Assembly: GCA_020049835.1 (NCBI GenBank)
Contig: JAGVLK010000016.1
Location: 1 to 64,000 of the forward strand
DNA: 64,000 nt
Direction of reading: 5' to 3'
Source of the DNA: Candidatus Babeliales bacterium
GTDB lineage: Bacteria; Babelota; Babeliae; Babelales; Vermiphilaceae
Below are positions 15,708 through 24,550 of the stretch, piece after piece. Within the stretch, counting starts at the first letter, position 1. Each line of letters starts with the position of its first letter. The position numbers and the translations under genes were made by a program. Below the pieces are notes generated by a model. The model did not search any database. It was not told the DNA's origin and was given only the letters and a program-made list of their open reading frames with translations.

Positions 15708-16594
15708 AAAATACATGACAACTTAAGCGATGGCGCACCGGTGCTATTAACATCAAAAGCATAAGAAAAATCTGCATGGTACGCCTCTTCAAGACGCTTA
15801 TCGATCACTTTATCTGCAGCGATTGCAAATATAGTCCCTAATGCAGCGCCGGCAATAAGTTGTGAAACGTAATGCCGATTACAGTTCAAAAAGGTTACGC
15901 CTAAAAAGGTACTAAAAATACCCAATGGCACCGCAGCTTTTACCCCATAGCGCATGCCATAGAGCACTGTCATATAAGTAACTTCTGCCATATGCCCGGA
16001 GGGAAAGCCTCCTAATGCACGTTTGTCGCACGGAAAGCGATCGCACCAGGGGCGGAGATTGGCTTGAAAATCAAACTTTTTAATAATATCTTTGCCAAAT
16101 ATAACAAACGGCATACCAATCAAAAAAACCCAACCGGTTGTTTTGAATTCTTGGTTACCACCAAATACGGTCATCAACCCAAGTGTAGCAATTGGAATAC
16201 CAAGCCCATATTTTGAAAGATCTCTGCACCAAGTTGGCGCCTGATTTTTATCCCGATGGCAACAATCGTTATGAAATGATTTTTGTATACGTTCATCAAA
16301 CAGACGCGCAGCACCATAAAATGGAAATGTGGCAAGGATAACTTTAATCGTATCGAAACTAAAAATCACATTTTTATTAAGATCAATAACATCGCGCCAG
16401 ACTCTGCCCAAAAAATTTTCACGCGGGGATGGTCGTCGTGGAAAGCACAAGTTGCCATGCTGACTGACCGTTGTATATGGTGGTTTAGTACGTTGAGGCG
16501 CTCGCTTGGTAGCACGTTGTGCAGCATATACTCCGACGCTGAGTATGCTACAATAGAGCAGTACACCGCGTATATAAACCTTGCGTATATGCAT
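15704..16594 (-). CDS. PAP2-like phosphatase family membrane protein, degenerate active site
   Basis: The protein has 296 residues, started at the ATG after GGAGGG. It has an N-terminal signal or anchor and several membrane segments. The PAP2 (phosphatidic acid phosphatase) signature is partly present: a K...LRP segment (QANLRPWCD), FPSGHMAE, and the final LNCNRHYVSQLIAGAALG. In active members the last motif reads SR-x5-H-x3-D. Here the His is kept, but the Arg position is Phe and the Asp is Gln. It may be inactive or use altered chemistry. Lipid phosphatase is the family role. Confidence 0.75.
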   Translation of the reverse strand: MHIRKVYIRGVLLYCSILSVGVYAAQRATKRAPQRTKPPYTTVSQHGNLCFPRRPSPRENFLGRVWRDVIDLNKNVIFSFDTIKVILATFPFYGAARLFDERIQKSFHNDCCHRDKNQAPTWCRDLSKYGLGIPIATLGLMTVFGGNQEFKTTGWVFLIGMPFVIFGKDIIKKFDFQANLRPWCDRFPCDKRALGGFPSGHMAEVTYMTVLYGMRYGVKAAVPLGIFSTFLGVTFLNCNRHYVSQLIAGAALGTIFAIAADKVIDKRLEEAYHADFSYAFDVNSTGAPSLKLSCIF

Positions 16595-16658
16595 AAGCCC
16601 TCCCCACACCACTACATAAGATTATGGTGGCACAGTGAGGGCCTATTTTGCAATCGTT

Positions 16659-18107
16659 TTAACCAAGAGACGGATGCATTGTATGCCAGGAAGTTTTTTG
16701 CTCCAATGCATGAGCAACTTTAAGCAACATTGCTTCACCCAAATGGGGACCGACCAGCTGCATACCGATTGGCAACTTACTTGACGTCATGCCACACGGA
16801 ATAGAAACTGCCGGATTACCTGAAAGATTCATGGCGCAGGTAAAATAATCTTGTAAATCAAGCTGCAGTTTATCTTGATCGAATGCACCAAAGGTAAATG
16901 CCGGTGCCGGATGCGTTGGCATAACGAGCATATCCACCCCTTCAAATGCGGTGATAAAATCATGGCGAATAAGGCGCTGTACTTTTTTAGCCGAACCATA
17001 AAATGCATCAGCATGCCCTGCCGATAACACATAGTTACCAATCATTATACGTGCACGTACTTCCGGTCCGAAACCTTCACGTCGTGTTTTGCAGTACAAC
17101 TCTTTAAGGGTGTCAGCTTCTGATGTACGCAAGCCATAGCGCACGCCATCAAAACGAGCTAAGTTAGAAGCTGCCTCTGCACGACTAATAATAAAATAAG
17201 CCGCAGCAACATAGTCTAATGTAGGCAATGTTATACGTTTAATACATGCACCTAAACCTTCAAGAACTTTAATGGTTGCTTCAATTGCTGCAACAATTTC
17301 CGGGTCCATACCTTCAGCGTATAATGCATTTTCCACAATACCTACAGTAAAGTTTTCCGGTAGTTTACCATCAAGTGTTGCCGTATAATCTTGTTGCGCC
17401 ACAGCCAATGTTGTAGAATCACGATCATCTTGGCCGGCGATTGCCGAAAGCACTAATGCCGTATCGTATGCCGAGCGCGCAAATACACCAACTTGATCGA
17501 GTGACGAACCATACGCAACTAAACCGGAACGTGATACTAAACCATACGTTGGTTTAAGACCATAAATACCGCACAATGCTGCCGGTTGGCGAACTGAACC
17601 ACCCGTATCGGAACCCAATGCCCATGGCACTAATCCTGCAGCAACTGCTGCGGCAGATCCGCTACTTGAACCACCGGGTACACGGGTTGTGTCCCACGGA
17701 TTTTTTGTCGGTCCAAAAGCTGAAGTTTCACCTGAGCTTCCCATAGCAAACTCATCCATATTAGCACGTCCTACCACCAAAGCTCCCGCTTTTTTCAGGC
17801 GCTCGGTCACCGTTGCGTCATACGGACTTATAAAATTGTGCAAAATGCGCGATGCACAAGTTAAGCTGCGCTCTTTTTGTGCAATGTTATCTTTTATGAT
17901 TCCGGGAATAGATTGCAATATCCCGTTTGTAACCGGGCTCGCAGCACTAATAGATTCTGCTTTAAAAATTTCTAAAGCTGCACCCAATGACGGGTTGTAA
18001 CGATTACAACGCTCAATAGTAAAGGAGAGTAACTCTTCGGGTGAAAGCTTACCCGCAGCTAAAAGTTCTTTTAATTCCGCAATAGTTGCAAATGCTAAAT
18101 CATGCAT
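16659..18107 (-). CDS. gatA: Glu-tRNA(Gln)/Asp-tRNA(Asn) amidotransferase subunit A
   Basis: This is the amidase subunit that releases ammonia from glutamine to convert misacylated Glu-tRNA(Gln) or Asp-tRNA(Asn). The 482 residues carry the amidase signature: catalytic Lys72 in PGIIKDNI, GGSSSGSAAAVAAGL near 145 with the cis-Ser, and SDTGGSVRQPAALCG with nucleophile Ser171. Length and motif spacing are normal. gatC lies 10 bases upstream in the same direction. gatB is not in this window, so the operon is gatC-gatA only. Confidence 0.97.
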   Translation of the reverse strand: MHDLAFATIAELKELLAAGKLSPEELLSFTIERCNRYNPSLGAALEIFKAESISAASPVTNGILQSIPGIIKDNIAQKERSLTCASRILHNFISPYDATVTERLKKAGALVVGRANMDEFAMGSSGETSAFGPTKNPWDTTRVPGGSSSGSAAAVAAGLVPWALGSDTGGSVRQPAALCGIYGLKPTYGLVSRSGLVAYGSSLDQVGVFARSAYDTALVLSAIAGQDDRDSTTLAVAQQDYTATLDGKLPENFTVGIVENALYAEGMDPEIVAAIEATIKVLEGLGACIKRITLPTLDYVAAAYFIISRAEAASNLARFDGVRYGLRTSEADTLKELYCKTRREGFGPEVRARIMIGNYVLSAGHADAFYGSAKKVQRLIRHDFITAFEGVDMLVMPTHPAPAFTFGAFDQDKLQLDLQDYFTCAMNLSGNPAVSIPCGMTSSKLPIGMQLVGPHLGEAMLLKVAHALEQKTSWHTMHPSLG

Positions 18108-18117
18108 ACCGGACCCT

Positions 18118-18402
18118 TTACTTATCTTCTAAAATCGATGGAACAACAAAAAAATCGTCTTCTCGTTGTGGTGCACGCTCAAGAATAGCTTGTGCATCAG
18201 CCGGTACGACAATATCATCACGAAAAATATTTATATTTTTTACAACAGGCTCTTGTATATCAGCAGCAAGTTGCTGAACACGCTCAGCATACGTAAGTAC
18301 ATCTTCTAACTGACTAATGATTGCCGGGATTTCTGCATCAAGCAGTTCAATATGCGACATATGCGCAATTTTCAGCACATCATCCTTAGATATTTTTGCC
18401 AT
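18118..18402 (-). CDS. gatC: Glu-tRNA(Gln)/Asp-tRNA(Asn) amidotransferase subunit C
   Basis: A 94-residue small subunit that wraps and stabilises GatA against GatB. MAKISKDDVLKIAHMSHIEL is a typical GatC start, which fixes the start at the ATG after AAGGAA rather than five codons upstream. The C-terminal part contains the usual FRDDIVVP-like stretch. It overlaps the end of the upstream MATE gene by 17 bases, which suggests coupled translation. Confidence 0.95.
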   Translation of the reverse strand: MAKISKDDVLKIAHMSHIELLDAEIPAIISQLEDVLTYAERVQQLAADIQEPVVKNINIFRDDIVVPADAQAILERAPQREDDFFVVPSILEDK

Positions 18403-19825
18403 GAACGTTTCCTTCAATTGCTGGTTTTTTCCATTCTTCAGTTCTAAATTTATGTATGTATATCAAACTCATAAAAGCGTTACCAATATAAAAAACACCA
18501 TACGTTAGTACAAATTTAAGCGCCAGACTTTCGATAGGCAGCCAATGTGCAATCACATAAGAAGTAGGCACAAAGTACCCTAAACAGATAATAAGGCGCG
18601 TAAACATAACCGTTTTCTCGTTACGCGATCCACGCAAAGCACCCGAAAGAATAAGCTGCGTAACATCAAAGAACACCAGCACGCTTAAAAATGGAAATAC
18701 TTGTATTGCAAGATCACTAAATTCATTATTGCGATCAAAGATCTGCACAAGTCGATGTGAGTTAGCCACCATGAGTAGCAACAACCCTAATACCAAGCTC
18801 GATGCAATGAGCGTAACTTTTTTAATATTTGTTTTAATGCCAATCCAATTTTCACGCCCAAAATCATTACTCACCATAAAGGTAATAATCTGCGCGCAGG
18901 CAATTGCCGGCAAAAAGGCAAAACGCTCTAGATCTTTTACCATGCAAAAAGTTGCGACACACGCAGTTCCCATCGGTTTTATCATACGCAACAACCAGAT
19001 ATAGGAAATTGCCATAGCAGCTTTATCAAGCACTACCGGCCAGCTGGAAGATAATAAACGTTTTACTTCACTGGTACCTTTAAAGATGGAAAACAGATCA
19101 AGACAATATTTACGATTTCTTCTACTGCAGAGCAAATAGCCAAGGGTAATGACGAGCATAAAGAGATATTGCACAACGGAAGCAAGTGCTGAACCTTGTA
19201 ATCCCATGGAAGGTATGCTAAATAAACCAAAATCCATACCATGAATAAAGAGTGCATCACATGCCACAAATAACAATGTACCGGCCATAAATATTTTCAT
19301 TGGCGCACGTGTATTTTTTATCCCACGCAAAAAGCCCGCAAGTGCCATGAATACAAACATGCAAAGTACACTTAATGCACGCAGACGCAAAAATGGAACG
19401 GCCAACGGTACAAGTTCCGCCGGAACATACCATTCATAAATCCAATGAGCACCAAAATAAAGACATCCGGAAAACAACATCCCCATACAAAGCGTCGTCC
19501 AGAATGCATCGCGTAATACGCGACCTACTCCTTCAAAATGCGATCTGCCATTATATAACCCGGTAAGCACCATAGTACCGACTGAAAGACCTTCGGTCAC
19601 TTTTATGATAAAATGTATCAAATTATTGGTTGCGCCAAGCGTGCTATACAATGGCGTCGATTTTAAACTACCGATAAAATAGGCATCTAAAATCATGGGC
19701 ATAGAATACAGCAGCAACGAGCTAATAAATTCAGGCATAAAAAAGCGCATGATGCGACCATAGCTCTCTCCATGGACCGATTCTTGCAATCCATCAACGT
19801 AGCTTCTTACCAAGCTTTTTTTCAT
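18386..19825 (-). CDS. MATE family efflux transporter
   Basis: The protein has 479 residues when started at the ATG after AGGAT. About twelve membrane segments fall in two homologous halves, with MATE features such as SLLLYSMPMILDAYFIGSL in helix 1, GATNNLIHF, and a related second-half start (SSWPVVLDKAAMAISYIWLL). MATE proteins export drugs or metabolites in exchange for Na+ or H+; the substrate is unknown. The gene leads the run MATE > gatC > gatA with overlapping ends. Confidence 0.9.
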   Translation of the reverse strand: MKKSLVRSYVDGLQESVHGESYGRIMRFFMPEFISSLLLYSMPMILDAYFIGSLKSTPLYSTLGATNNLIHFIIKVTEGLSVGTMVLTGLYNGRSHFEGVGRVLRDAFWTTLCMGMLFSGCLYFGAHWIYEWYVPAELVPLAVPFLRLRALSVLCMFVFMALAGFLRGIKNTRAPMKIFMAGTLLFVACDALFIHGMDFGLFSIPSMGLQGSALASVVQYLFMLVITLGYLLCSRRNRKYCLDLFSIFKGTSEVKRLLSSSWPVVLDKAAMAISYIWLLRMIKPMGTACVATFCMVKDLERFAFLPAIACAQIITFMVSNDFGRENWIGIKTNIKKVTLIASSLVLGLLLLMVANSHRLVQIFDRNNEFSDLAIQVFPFLSVLVFFDVTQLILSGALRGSRNEKTVMFTRLIICLGYFVPTSYVIAHWLPIESLALKFVLTYGVFYIGNAFMSLIYIHKFRTEEWKKPAIEGNVHGKNI

Positions 19826-19924
19826 ACTGATCCTTTGAGTAACAGCGGTTACCACATAGTTTATTTATACCCTCGTGCCCATTGTAATGTAATATTATAG
19901 TACTCCATTGACGACAAAAGTAAA

Positions 19925-20566
19925 TCACTGCTGCCGTACTGCATCTTTAAAAAATACATATTGTCTTTTTTTGTCGCCAACGGTATATTCGTGACGCTCA
20001 TACATATAGCTACTCACCGCATCATCCGGTTGCCATTGCTGTGAGGCCCAATAGATTAAATGCGCCTCTTTATAATGGCTCTGTGCCTTAAATATGCGCA
20101 CTAATTCACTCGGAGCAAGCGATGCACGCGCAATAAACAGATCTACCGAATAGGTTGTCTTGCGCAAAAAGGTTCGCCAATCGAGGTCAACAATTTCCAC
20201 CTGCTGCATATTAAACGTAGCAATAACCTCACGTAGAAAAGCGATACGCTTACTACTTACTTCAATAAGCAGAAGCGGTAGCTCTGGGTACATAATTTTT
20301 AATGGCATCGCCGGAAAACCGGCACCAGTTCCTACATCCGCTACCAATGTCGCCTTATACACGGGGTAAAAACGGCTTATTTCTAACGAATCTTTAAAAT
20401 GGTACGCAATGATCTCTTCCGGCTCACACAGCGCGGTAAGATTCATCCGTTCGTTCCACTCAATCAAAAGTTCGGCATAGCGCTGCAGTTGCGCTACCTT
20501 ATCAGCTGAGAGTTCATACCGTTGGGCAAGATCTTGATACCCGTATTTACTTGAATCTACTGCCAC
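19925..20566 (-). CDS. rsmG: 16S rRNA (guanine-N7) methyltransferase RsmG
   Basis: This enzyme methylates G527 of 16S rRNA using S-adenosylmethionine. The 213 residues contain LIEWNERMNLTA, a RsmG hallmark, the SAM-binding loop ADVGTGAGFPAMPLKI, and IEVSSKRIAFLREV for the ribose contact. The start is GTG (MAVDSS...), with a weak AGG upstream. It is divergent from the gene starting at 20628, with a gap of 61 bases. Confidence 0.95.
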   Translation of the reverse strand: MAVDSSKYGYQDLAQRYELSADKVAQLQRYAELLIEWNERMNLTALCEPEEIIAYHFKDSLEISRFYPVYKATLVADVGTGAGFPAMPLKIMYPELPLLLIEVSSKRIAFLREVIATFNMQQVEIVDLDWRTFLRKTTYSVDLFIARASLAPSELVRIFKAQSHYKEAHLIYWASQQWQPDDAVSSYMYERHEYTVGDKKRQYVFFKDAVRQQ

Positions 20567-20627
20567 AATATGCCTATCATAATTAAAAATCTAGATGTTT
20601 ATACCGCACATCTGCTATGCTGTACTT

Positions 20628-21335
20628 ATGAAGAATATACTACGTATTGTTGTTATTATAGCATGTTTCTCATCAAAACAACAGCTGCAAGCGCAGCCGG
20701 TCATGACATTCTTTATGCGCCCCTACCTAACGGCCCCTACCGATGAGAATTATGAACAAATGGCAACCAAACTTGCCAAACCCGGCCATATTGCACGCAG
20801 AAACGGCGCAATACGCAATTTCGCTATAGTCAGCGGTATATTTTCCACCTATGCCGGTTATCTTGCCATGTCCAACTCCTTTGGCCAAACTATATTTCCC
20901 CTTAAACATTCCCTTCCGTTAGTATATTTTGTGGTAACACCAAAAATCACCCCCATCATGATGGCTGGCAATACCATTCATCACTGGGAAATAGAACAAA
21001 ACTCCCCCGCACAGATATATAAGGTGGAACGCCATCACCTAGAACCTGATAATATCTACTATTGGCAAGTTGATGCAGTTCCATTACCTGATAAAAATAT
21101 TTTGCCGCCCATATCTATTACTATCTTAGCACGCCCAAAAGATATCGTTATTCCTGAGGGGATGACATTGACCAATGACGCAGCAAATCTATTGTTGCCT
21201 GACATATACATACGCAAAACTATAAATAAAGAGGCCAATGCGCTCTATCTGCTCAATATAAAACATTTTTTTGGACAACTACATCCATTATACAAACGGG
21301 ATGTTACGCGTTATCTTACGCATACACATGATTAA
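20628..21335 (+). CDS. Exported protein of unknown function, possibly leaderless
   Basis: The protein has 235 residues with the signal peptide MKNILRIVVIIACFSSKQQL, cut near QAQ. The mature part is beta-rich with many prolines. No family was recognised. The chosen ATG has no ribosome-binding site. Instead an extended -10 (TGCTATGCT) ends about seven bases before it, so transcription could begin at the start codon. The hexulose-phosphate synthase-like gene follows 36 bases later. Confidence 0.6.
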   Translation: MKNILRIVVIIACFSSKQQLQAQPVMTFFMRPYLTAPTDENYEQMATKLAKPGHIARRNGAIRNFAIVSGIFSTYAGYLAMSNSFGQTIFPLKHSLPLVYFVVTPKITPIMMAGNTIHHWEIEQNSPAQIYKVERHHLEPDNIYYWQVDAVPLPDKNILPPISITILARPKDIVIPEGMTLTNDAANLLLPDIYIRKTINKEANALYLLNIKHFFGQLHPLYKRDVTRYLTHTHD

Positions 21336-21371
21336 CCATCAAACGTTGTACTGCTCAAAGAAGGAACAAAA

Positions 21372-21995
21372 ATGAAACTGCAAATTTCATGCGATTTTAC
21401 TGATCTTGAAGAGGCGGTGAAACTCGCCCATGAGGTAGCACCTTACTGTGATATCTTGGAGATTGGCACCATCCTGCTCTATACGCATGGTTTAGAAACA
21501 GTACGCCGATTCCGCAAAGAATTCCCTTCCAAAACAATTCTCGTGGACACTAAACTCATTGATCGCGCACAACCAAGCGTTGAACTTATGGCACGCGCCG
21601 GTGCGGATTGGATAACGGTGATGGCAGGTACACCCAAAGAAGTTATCCATACTATATGCAAGGAAGCTGCAAAACATAAACTCAAAGTGTTGCTGGACTT
21701 ACTTGATGCTGCATCAGCTGCGCAAATGGCCCTGGAAGCGAAAAATTTAGGTGCTCATGCACTGCTCTTTCACCAAGCATACGATGCAGATGCATCACTG
21801 GTATTTCTTGATTCTTGGCACATGGTAAAAGAAAATGCATCATTGCCGCTATTTGTCTCAGCACACATAAATCGTAATAATCTTGAACAGATTATCGGCC
21901 TCAACCCATACGGCATGATCATTGGTCATTCTATTTTTGCAAGCGATGATCCTGCTGCCGAAGCGCAATTTTATTATGGCATTACCTCTAAATAG
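21372..21995 (+). CDS. 3-hexulose-6-phosphate synthase-like (HPS/OMPDC superfamily)
   Basis: A 207-residue TIM barrel of the orotidine-decarboxylase superfamily. The family catalytic motif D-x-K-x-x-D appears as VDTKLIDRAQ (Asp59, Lys61, Asp64), with ISCDFTDLEEA at strand 1 and YGMIIGHSIFASDDP at the phosphate site. The closest pattern is hexulose-phosphate synthase, which joins formaldehyde and ribulose 5-phosphate or, in reverse, supplies ribulose 5-phosphate. No 6-phospho-3-hexuloisomerase partner lies nearby. A ketogulonate-phosphate decarboxylase is the main alternative. It overlaps the TPR array gene tail to tail by eight bases. Confidence 0.8.
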   Translation: MKLQISCDFTDLEEAVKLAHEVAPYCDILEIGTILLYTHGLETVRRFRKEFPSKTILVDTKLIDRAQPSVELMARAGADWITVMAGTPKEVIHTICKEAAKHKLKVLLDLLDAASAAQMALEAKNLGAHALLFHQAYDADASLVFLDSWHMVKENASLPLFVSAHINRNNLEQIIGLNPYGMIIGHSIFASDDPAAEAQFYYGITSK

Positions 21996-23148
21996 CTATA
22001 GGCGATATGCCATCCAAATCATGTAAATGCAATTCTTGCAAAACTATAGCAAGACGTCCAGGATATTTTGCTACATATGTATTAAAGAATTTGCGCTCTT
22101 TCGCTTGTCGCAACATCCTAATTGTATGCAAACTCACTCTAAATTTATGTGTTGCCCGATCGGACCATATTATTTGTTTTGCTGCAGCATGAGTGGCCCG
22201 ATAATAAAGTAGATTAAATGCGGCGTACGCAGAATCCTCGCCTATATCGTCAGCCGCTTCCTTAAATTCATCATCGACTGCATCTAAATAACAAATCCAA
22301 GCTTTATGTTCATATGCTGCAGCCAAATCATTACAGACCGCCGTATGCAATGAATCTTCTAGACATATCTGCTTACCAGTTTCTATTGCTGCATCCCATT
22401 GCTGAAGTCCAATCTGTGCACGACAAGCGATCCCTAATGGTAAAGTGCTTGCCGGAGCTTTAGGAAAAATTGTGCTTGCTTTAAGGCCATAATCCAGAGC
22501 CTTCTGATACTGCCCGGCGGCAAAACATACGCGAGCAAGTTCATGCAAGAGACTCCATCTCATTGAAGGTCTGATTTCTTCTTCTGATGGCGCAAGAGCT
22601 TGTTCATACAAGCGCACAGCTGCATCAGAAGCTTTATAACGCAGATATACCCATACAGCTTCAACTTGTGCATCTTTATTTTGCCTTGTCAATAACAAAC
22701 GTAATATAGCAGCTTTTCTATCCTCTTCTTGTGAATATTGTTCTCTACCGATAAACCTACCCACCAAAGCATCCTTTTCTTGTACAACGAGATAATATTG
22801 AGGATCACGTACCATCATATTTCTTTTATGTTTTTTATTATACATCTCAACTTTATTATGAACTTCACTAACAGCACGTATTTTGCGGCGAATCCCAGTT
22901 GAGGCAGTCGATGAATGACAATGCAGAAGCGCCAGAACGCATGGTAGATCGTGCGCAATATGAAAACCTAAACTGCGACCACTGCTGGGATCAATACGCG
23001 AAAGATCGATATGAGACGCATAAGATGAATGTTTTCCATTGATTAATGTAATGGACCTCACGCCCGATTCACTTTGCTGCGTTGAACTTTCTGCAGCAAA
23101 ACAAGATGCTACGCATAACCCCATTGATACGATTAATGCATATTTCAT
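21988..23148 (-). CDS. Exported TPR-family paralogue A
   Basis: A 386-residue protein. The signal MKYALIVSMGLCVASCFA could be cut as a lipoprotein (VASC) or by signal peptidase I. The N-terminal module (to about residue 130) is shared with the next two genes: HIDLSRIDP, DLPCVLALLHCHSS, GIRRKIR, VRDPQYYLV. The rest is TPR-like helices (about 150-340) with A-A..LY..AL and A..CF.AGQY.KAL patterns. AAGGAGAGC before the ATG is conserved across the array. The function is unknown; protein binding outside the cell membrane is inferred. Confidence 0.75.
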   Translation of the reverse strand: MKYALIVSMGLCVASCFAAESSTQQSESGVRSITLINGKHSSYASHIDLSRIDPSSGRSLGFHIAHDLPCVLALLHCHSSTASTGIRRKIRAVSEVHNKVEMYNKKHKRNMMVRDPQYYLVVQEKDALVGRFIGREQYSQEEDRKAAILRLLLTRQNKDAQVEAVWVYLRYKASDAAVRLYEQALAPSEEEIRPSMRWSLLHELARVCFAAGQYQKALDYGLKASTIFPKAPASTLPLGIACRAQIGLQQWDAAIETGKQICLEDSLHTAVCNDLAAAYEHKAWICYLDAVDDEFKEAADDIGEDSAYAAFNLLYYRATHAAAKQIIWSDRATHKFRVSLHTIRMLRQAKERKFFNTYVAKYPGRLAIVLQELHLHDLDGISPIAI

Positions 23149-23170
23149 ACGCTCTCCTTATTATTAATGC

Positions 23171-24469
23171 TTACTCAGCTGATGATGCCGGAGCAGATAC
23201 ACCTGTTGCCTCTGGCGCTACAATAGCAAACTCTTTCGGATTTTGATCTTGACCACTTGCTCCTTGCTCACCCAATATACGATTTGCTTCTTGTAATGCA
23301 ATTTCGTAACGTCCAGGATAACATAATTGGTAGGCTTGTACAATTTCTTGTAAAATTTTGAAATCTGCCATTTCTGGTATCCGCTTAATTGCCGTAGCCG
23401 TTACTTTAATACGATCTTTAAGTGTTGGAGACAGCGCTCTTAGCACATTTTTTTGCACTGCATAGTAATACATGAGATGGATAAATGCAGGAATATACTG
23501 ATCATTTACAGTCACTTCCGAACTTCCCAACCAACCTATAGGGTTTTGTCTAATCACTTGCGCACAAGTATAGAAAGCTTCTTCTAATGACTCTTTGTGC
23601 TCATACGCTTCTGCTAATGCTTTAAGAACACCAGCATCACGTTTGCCACGCCATGCAGATTGCGGATTTAAATCACACGCAAGATTTATAGCTTCATCCC
23701 AATGTTGTAACGCTACATGTGCACGGCATAAAAGACCCAATATATCAAGAACTATAACTTCATCATGGTTAAACTTATACAAAGCCTGCTTACCCATTTC
23801 TATTGCTTTTGTATACTCTCCGTTGTGAAAACATAATTCACCGACATTACAGAGTGCACGTGACCAATCCATACCCGGATCATTAGCAGCTAAATCATCA
23901 CCATGCATGAAAAGCCGGTACCAGTTTACCGCTTCATTATACAAATTCCCCTCCGTGTATTGGCGCAAAGTAGCCAATGCACGTACTGGTAATTTTGGCT
24001 CTGTTAACATGCACCTTAAATCACTATACATTGGTTCTTTTGATAATGCATCTTTTTCTCTGCCCAAAAACCAACCCTTTAGAGCGCCATCTGCATTTTG
24101 CCAAACCAAATAATAATGCGGATCACGCACAATTGGATGTTTTGGATGCTTCTCATTGTAAGCTTCTACCCTCGTATGAATCTCATCGGCATTGCGCATT
24201 TTACGTCTTATACCCGAAGACGCAGAAGATGATTTACAATGGACCATAGCCCATATGCAAGGTAAATCAAATCGTACATGTGCAATCATGCTCTGTTTTG
24301 TAGGGTCCATGCGCAGCAGATCAACATGGTGTGGATCGTATACTAATGTGGGTTTGCTACAAATTAATGTAATGGGTTTCACGCATGTATCATCTTTCTG
24401 AATAGAACTTTCTGCTGCATGACACAATGCTACAATTAACCCCATTGAAACGATTAATACACATTTCAT
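23171..24469 (-). CDS. Exported TPR-family paralogue B
   Basis: A 432-residue protein and the longest of the array. It starts MKCVLIVSMGLIVALCHA and has the shared N-terminal module: HVDLLRMDP, DLPCIWAMVHCKSS, GIRRKMR, VRDPHYYLVWQ. TPR-like repeats span about 165-340. An extra C-terminal tail rich in Glu, Ala and Ser (about 400-432) is absent from paralogue A. It lies 22 bases from paralogue A in the same direction and carries the same AAGGAGAGC leader. Confidence 0.75.
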   Translation of the reverse strand: MKCVLIVSMGLIVALCHAAESSIQKDDTCVKPITLICSKPTLVYDPHHVDLLRMDPTKQSMIAHVRFDLPCIWAMVHCKSSSASSGIRRKMRNADEIHTRVEAYNEKHPKHPIVRDPHYYLVWQNADGALKGWFLGREKDALSKEPMYSDLRCMLTEPKLPVRALATLRQYTEGNLYNEAVNWYRLFMHGDDLAANDPGMDWSRALCNVGELCFHNGEYTKAIEMGKQALYKFNHDEVIVLDILGLLCRAHVALQHWDEAINLACDLNPQSAWRGKRDAGVLKALAEAYEHKESLEEAFYTCAQVIRQNPIGWLGSSEVTVNDQYIPAFIHLMYYYAVQKNVLRALSPTLKDRIKVTATAIKRIPEMADFKILQEIVQAYQLCYPGRYEIALQEANRILGEQGASGQDQNPKEFAIVAPEATGVSAPASSAE

Positions 24470-24550
24470 ACGCTCTCCTTATTATACATTACCAACTACA
24501 AATCACGGCGATTCTAACACTAAAGTATCAGCATCGCAAGCAATAAATAG

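Noticed and set aside
16283-16723. 146-residue plus-strand frame opposite the PAP2-like and gatA genes
   Set aside because: It lies across the ends of two well-supported genes and has shadow-like composition.
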